Source: Vibrio hannami (GTDB taxonomy: Bacteria > Pseudomonadota > Gammaproteobacteria > Enterobacterales > Vibrionaceae). Taken from it: a stretch of DNA of 64,000 nt. A program made the position numbers and the translations under genes. Below, one piece after another: positions 60,502 through 64,000 of the stretch; position 1 is the first letter of the stretch, and the number at the start of each line of letters is the position of its first letter. The notes under the pieces were generated by a model that saw nothing but the letters and a program-made list of their open reading frames with translations, made no database searches and was not told the DNA's origin. The stretch is from NCBI RefSeq assembly GCF_029589055.1, contig NZ_JARQZP010000007.1:1426001-1490000 (forward strand), written 5' to 3'.

Positions 60502-62943
60502 TTATGCTTTCTTCAGCGCTTTAATTTGAACAAGATTCGTATGCTGAGGGTTACCCTTAGCAAGCGGGCTTGGGCGCTGCGTAGTTAATACGTTGATAGA
60601 ACCGGCATGATCGACCTTTTTGCCATCGGGCGCATACCATGCACCTTCACCAAGCGCGACAACGTGTGGGAGGATACGTGGTGTCACTTTTGCGGCAATA
60701 TGAACTTCACCACGGTCATTAAAGATGCTCACCAGGTCACCGTTTTTAATACCTCGCGCTTCAGCATCAATTGGGTTTATCCAAACTTCTTGTCTTGCTG
60801 CTGCTTTGATTTCAGCGACATTTCCATACGTGGAATGACAGCGAGATTTATAATGGAAACCCGTTAGCTGCAATGGATACTTGCTGGTAAGCGGATCGGT
60901 ATGACCTTCAAATGACTCTGCATAGATAGGCAGAGGATGGATTACCTCATCTTCTTTAAGTTTCCATGTCTTCGCGATATTTGCGAGTTGCTCGGAATAG
61001 ATTTCGATCTTACCACTCGGCGTTTTTAGCGGGTTCGCTTCAGGATCTTTGCGGAATGCTTCATACGCGATGTAGTGACGATCATATTTACGTTTGTAGA
61101 TTCCCATCTCTTTCATCTCTTCGAAAGTTGGAAGGGTTGGGTCTTTTTTACGAGTTTCTGCGTAAAGATGTTCTATCCACTGATCTTGCGTGCGACCTTC
61201 GGTGAATTCCTGTTCTACTCCCATACGTTTCGCTAGCTCAGTACACATTTCATAAATGCTCTTCGCTTCAAACTGAGGCTCAATAGCTTTCTGAGCGTAG
61301 ATGAAATACGGCATATTGGATGCCTTACCATCCATACACCAGTCATCCTGTTCAGACGTTGTCAGATCTGGAAGTATGATGTCTGCGTACTTCGCCGAAG
61401 ATGTCATGTGGTTATCGATAACCACAATCATTTCACAGGCTTTGTCATCCTGAAGAATATCGTGGGTGCGGTTGATATCTGCATGCTGGTTAATCAGGCA
61501 GTTACCAGCGTAGTTCCAGATCATCTTGATAGGATTTTTGAGGCGCTCTGCACCTCGGACACCATCAGTTAGATCGGTCATCTCCTGATGACGGTAAATA
61601 GCGTCTGTCCACAAGAACATGGAAATGGATGTTTTAATTGGGTTAGGCACTTGAGGGAAGCGAACAAATGGGATGTTGATATCGCTTTCACGTGCACCAG
61701 TTGAGCCCCCAGCAACTCCAACAGAACCAGTAAGTAAAGAGAGCATTGCAATAGCACGGCAAGCTAATTCACCATTCGCGGTGCGTTGTAGCCCCCAACC
61801 CTGATGGGTGGCACAAGGTTTATTAGTACCCATTTCTCTGCCAAGTTTCACAATAGTATCTACTGGAATCCCAGTTATTTTCGACGCCCACTCAGGTGTT
61901 TTAACCACACCATCTTCCCCCTTGCCCAGGATGTAAGACTTGTAGTCGCTGTTCTTAGGAGCTGAAGCTGGCAGCGTTTTTTCATCATAACCTACGCAGT
62001 ACTTGTCCAGAAACTCCTGATCTACCAGGTCTTCTGTAATCATTACATAGGCAAGGCCAGCAACTAACGCCGCATCTGTAGACGGGCGAATTGGTATCCA
62101 CTGATCTTCACGGCCACCAGCAGTGTCAGTGTAACGTGGATCGATGATGATAGTTTTTGCGTTAGAGCGATTCTTGCTTTCCACATAGTGGTGGATAAGG
62201 CCGCCGCCAGACATCCTTGTTTCTGCCGGGTTATTACCGAACTGAATGTTCAGCTTGGTATTTTCAAGGTCGGAAAATGAGTTATTAAATGCCCAGCCAC
62301 CATAAGTGTAGTTCAGGCCTTTTGCTATCTGTGCTGTTGAATAGTCGCCATAATGGTTTAAGTAACCACCGCACAAGTTCATCAATCGAGCGATAAGTGT
62401 TGCTTTGGGTGGCCACGATTTGGTTACAGTACCACCAAGTGTTCCGGTTCCGTAGTTCAGATAAATGGAATCATTGCCGTAATCCTTGATTAGGCGCTTC
62501 ATGGTATTTGCGACTTCGTCGTATGCCTCTTCCCAGCTGATTCGCTGGAACTTACCTTCGCCACGTTTACCAACGCGTTTCATTGGATACTTCAGGCGGT
62601 CAGGATTGTAAACGCGACGGCGCATAGAGCGACCACGTAAACACGCTCGTATCTGATGGTTTCCGTATTCATCGCTGCCAACATTGTCAGTTTCGACGTA
62701 CTTTATTTCACCATCTTGCACATGCATACGTAGTGGACATCGCGAGCCACAGTTTACAGTACATGCACTCCAGACAACCTTTTCCTCAGTATTGCCGGAG
62801 GGAGCAGCTGAAGCTGGTTTAGATGTGAATGGCAAGGTTATCCCGCTTGCTAACGCTGCAGCACTACCTACCGCCGATGACGCTTTAATAAAGCCTCGAC
62901 GCGTAAGATTCATTACTCCAGATTCTACTTTTTTATTATTCAT
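60502..62943 (-). CDS. dmsA: Anaerobic DMSO reductase molybdopterin subunit
   Basis: An 813-residue periplasmic molybdoenzyme that reduces DMSO and related S- or N-oxides. The twin-arginine signal is NLTRRGFIKAS, followed by a hydrophobic stretch and AxA. The first cluster motif is CTVNCGSRC with CLRGRS further on, and the region around the Mo-ligand Ser (GTLGGTVTKSWPP), NPAETRMSGGG and NYAGNCLINQHADINRTH all match E. coli DmsA. It heads dmsABC; an FNR-type box lies about 80 bases upstream. A second Met at 62913 could serve as start but would shorten the leader. Confidence 0.97.
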   Translation of the reverse strand: MNNKKVESGVMNLTRRGFIKASSAVGSAAALASGITLPFTSKPASAAPSGNTEEKVVWSACTVNCGSRCPLRMHVQDGEIKYVETDNVGSDEYGNHQIRACLRGRSMRRRVYNPDRLKYPMKRVGKRGEGKFQRISWEEAYDEVANTMKRLIKDYGNDSIYLNYGTGTLGGTVTKSWPPKATLIARLMNLCGGYLNHYGDYSTAQIAKGLNYTYGGWAFNNSFSDLENTKLNIQFGNNPAETRMSGGGLIHHYVESKNRSNAKTIIIDPRYTDTAGGREDQWIPIRPSTDAALVAGLAYVMITEDLVDQEFLDKYCVGYDEKTLPASAPKNSDYKSYILGKGEDGVVKTPEWASKITGIPVDTIVKLGREMGTNKPCATHQGWGLQRTANGELACRAIAMLSLLTGSVGVAGGSTGARESDINIPFVRFPQVPNPIKTSISMFLWTDAIYRHQEMTDLTDGVRGAERLKNPIKMIWNYAGNCLINQHADINRTHDILQDDKACEMIVVIDNHMTSSAKYADIILPDLTTSEQDDWCMDGKASNMPYFIYAQKAIEPQFEAKSIYEMCTELAKRMGVEQEFTEGRTQDQWIEHLYAETRKKDPTLPTFEEMKEMGIYKRKYDRHYIAYEAFRKDPEANPLKTPSGKIEIYSEQLANIAKTWKLKEDEVIHPLPIYAESFEGHTDPLTSKYPLQLTGFHYKSRCHSTYGNVAEIKAAARQEVWINPIDAEARGIKNGDLVSIFNDRGEVHIAAKVTPRILPHVVALGEGAWYAPDGKKVDHAGSINVLTTQRPSPLAKGNPQHTNLVQIKALKKA

Positions 62944-63023
62944 ATAATGATGCCTGTTATATTATTAACATATAATACTTAATAGGTACCCCGCCTAATT
63001 AACACTAACAAGATTAAGATCTT

Positions 63024-63037
63024 TTGATGGTGGTCAA
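63024..63037. promoter_or_regulatory. FNR-type box between dmsA and dmsD-like gene
   Basis: TTGAT-GGTG-GTCAA differs from the FNR consensus at one position and lies in the divergent promoter region; anaerobic activation by FNR is known for E. coli dms. Confidence 0.75.
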
Positions 63038-63144
63038 CTATTATTATTTACAATCATATTCGTCGTAAAAAACTTGAAGGCGACCCAAAGAAAATCTATT
63101 AAATATGAATACAATGACTCAGAATTAAATACATGGAAATAATA

Positions 63145-63735
63145 ATGATTATCGATACAGCTAAATTATTAGGCACTCTTTTTTATCAAAAATGTTCAAA
63201 ACAGGAGCAAATTGAAATAGTGTCAGCATTAGTTGATGAACATGTTCTAACCCAAGCCACTCTAGACGCGTTGTTCGAACAAGATGAAGAACAGCTTAAC
63301 CATGATTTTTCAGAACTTTTTGAAGGAGTTGGTGATATGCCAGTGCCACCATGGGGCTCAGTGTATCTTGATAAAGAAAGAGTACTATTTGGTGAATCTA
63401 CCATTGCCTATCGCCGTTTCTTAGAGCAAAACGAAGTCGCTCTAGATACCGGCCTGCGTGAACCAGAAGATCATTTCGGTCTGATGCTTTTAGCGTTTGC
63501 CTTTCTTCTTGAAAAAAATAATCAAGAGGCTGGTGTAATGTTGATGGAAAAACATTTTTTACCGTGGGGATTTGTATATTTGGAACTATTAAATAATAAA
63601 TCAAATAATTTGTATTATAAAAACCTGACAAATAATGTTAATGAATGGCTTCAGAAATTAGTTAATGATATAAACCTCACTATAGACAAAAGAAAATTAT
63701 ATATTAACAACGCTAAACCCAATCAGAAAAATTAA
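63145..63735 (+). CDS. TorD/DmsD-family molybdoenzyme chaperone
   Basis: About 196 residues, cytosolic and helical. The family block VPPWGSVYLDKERVLFGES is present, followed by EDHFGLMLLAFAFL and a second block HFLPWGFVYL, which are typical of TorD/DmsD proteins that bind the twin-arginine signal and cofactor-loading intermediates of the molybdosubunit. It is divergent from dmsA, its likely client. ATG 63145 and ATG 63133 are both possible starts; neither has a strong ribosome site. Confidence 0.9.
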   Translation: MIIDTAKLLGTLFYQKCSKQEQIEIVSALVDEHVLTQATLDALFEQDEEQLNHDFSELFEGVGDMPVPPWGSVYLDKERVLFGESTIAYRRFLEQNEVALDTGLREPEDHFGLMLLAFAFLLEKNNQEAGVMLMEKHFLPWGFVYLELLNNKSNNLYYKNLTNNVNEWLQKLVNDINLTIDKRKLYINNAKPNQKN

Positions 63736-63737
63736 CA

Positions 63738-64000
63738 ATGTCTGAATTGATAAATAAAAACCGAAGAGGCTTTCTTTCAAGATTGTCAAAACCGATTCAA
63801 AACATTTCTGATGAATCGGAGGCGACACTTCGTGATGCCCCTCGTCCGCCTCATGCAGTGGACGAGGCTCTGTTCTGCCGTTTATGCGATGGTTGCGAAA
63901 AGTGCAGAGATGCTTGCCCAAATAGTGTCATTGAAATAGAAAGCGAACTTGCTCGCCTTAACCTTGATTACAATGAGTGCAGTTTGTGTGAAGAGTGCGT
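63738..64000 (+). CDS. napF: NapF-like ferredoxin-type protein, 5' part
   Basis: The gene is cut by the window end after 87 codons. It begins ELINKNRRGFLSRL and has the NapF pattern CRLCDGCEKCRDACP, with a second cluster starting at CSLCEEC. NapF is a cytosolic polyferredoxin linked to maturation of molybdo-reductases. It starts two bases after the chaperone stop, so the two are one operon. Confidence 0.9.
   Translation, partial: MSELINKNRRGFLSRLSKPIQNISDESEATLRDAPRPPHAVDEALFCRLCDGCEKCRDACPNSVIEIESELARLNLDYNECSLCEEC

Overview
The window looks like a piece of the large chromosome of a Vibrionaceae species. Core genes dominate and several are Vibrio-type: a PlzB-like PilZ protein next to mfd, a CsiV-type cell-wall protein after mfd, a ToxR/ToxS-like pair, and a CARF-nuclease of the V. 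cholerae VC1899 type. Gene order also matches E. coli blocks (ycaR-lpxK-msbA-comEC, lolCDE, hinT-ycfL-lpoB-thiK-ycfP-ndh). I see no rRNA or tRNA gene, CRISPR array, insertion sequence or prophage. I cannot name the species.

Layout. 1-6.8 kb: fermentation genes (3' end of pflB, then pflA) with an LpxR-like outer-membrane deacylase and a chemoreceptor between them, then a CbiM-like membrane protein and yfbU. 7-11.9 kb: the PrkA kinase / YeaH / SpoVR stress module. 12-17.8 kb: envelope genes on the minus strand (Trm112-like YcaR, LpxK, MsbA, ComEC) plus a DUF2062 protein. 17.9-22.9 kb: lolC, lolD and lolE, with lolC separated from lolD by a diguanylate cyclase and two small unknown genes. 23-28 kb: PilZ protein, Mfd, CsiV. 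28-34.7 kb: an acetyltransferase, ndh, ycfP, thiK, lpoB, ycfL, a large lipoprotein and hinT.

34.9-49.4 kb is more accessory: a second chemoreceptor, the CARF-nuclease, a porin followed by the ToxR/ToxS-like pair, uridine phosphorylase, an SLC13 carboxylate transporter with a frame-broken sensor kinase and response regulator, a MATE exporter, a CBS protein and a patatin-like lipase. 49.5-58.9 kb holds the pseudouridine operon, an AraC regulator divergent from a YqhD-like aldehyde reductase, a YddG-like exporter, a BCCT transporter gene broken in four places, a GAF-GGDEF cyclase, a tiny basic ORF and a broken periplasmic binding protein gene. 59-64 kb is an anaerobic respiration locus: dmsABC, divergent from a TorD/DmsD chaperone and a NapF-like ferredoxin, with an FNR-type box between them.

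Two themes stand out. Anaerobic/redox control recurs: pfl, FNR-like boxes at ndh and dms. Frame breaks cluster: single-base disruptions in the kinase, response regulator, BCCT gene, binding-protein gene and the start of spoVR. Most lie in short homopolymers, which suggests sequencing error, but some do not. The least explained biology is the ToxRS-like pair beside a porin, the CARF-nuclease with an unusual ligand motif and no CRISPR context, and the small-gene/GGDEF insertion in the lol locus.
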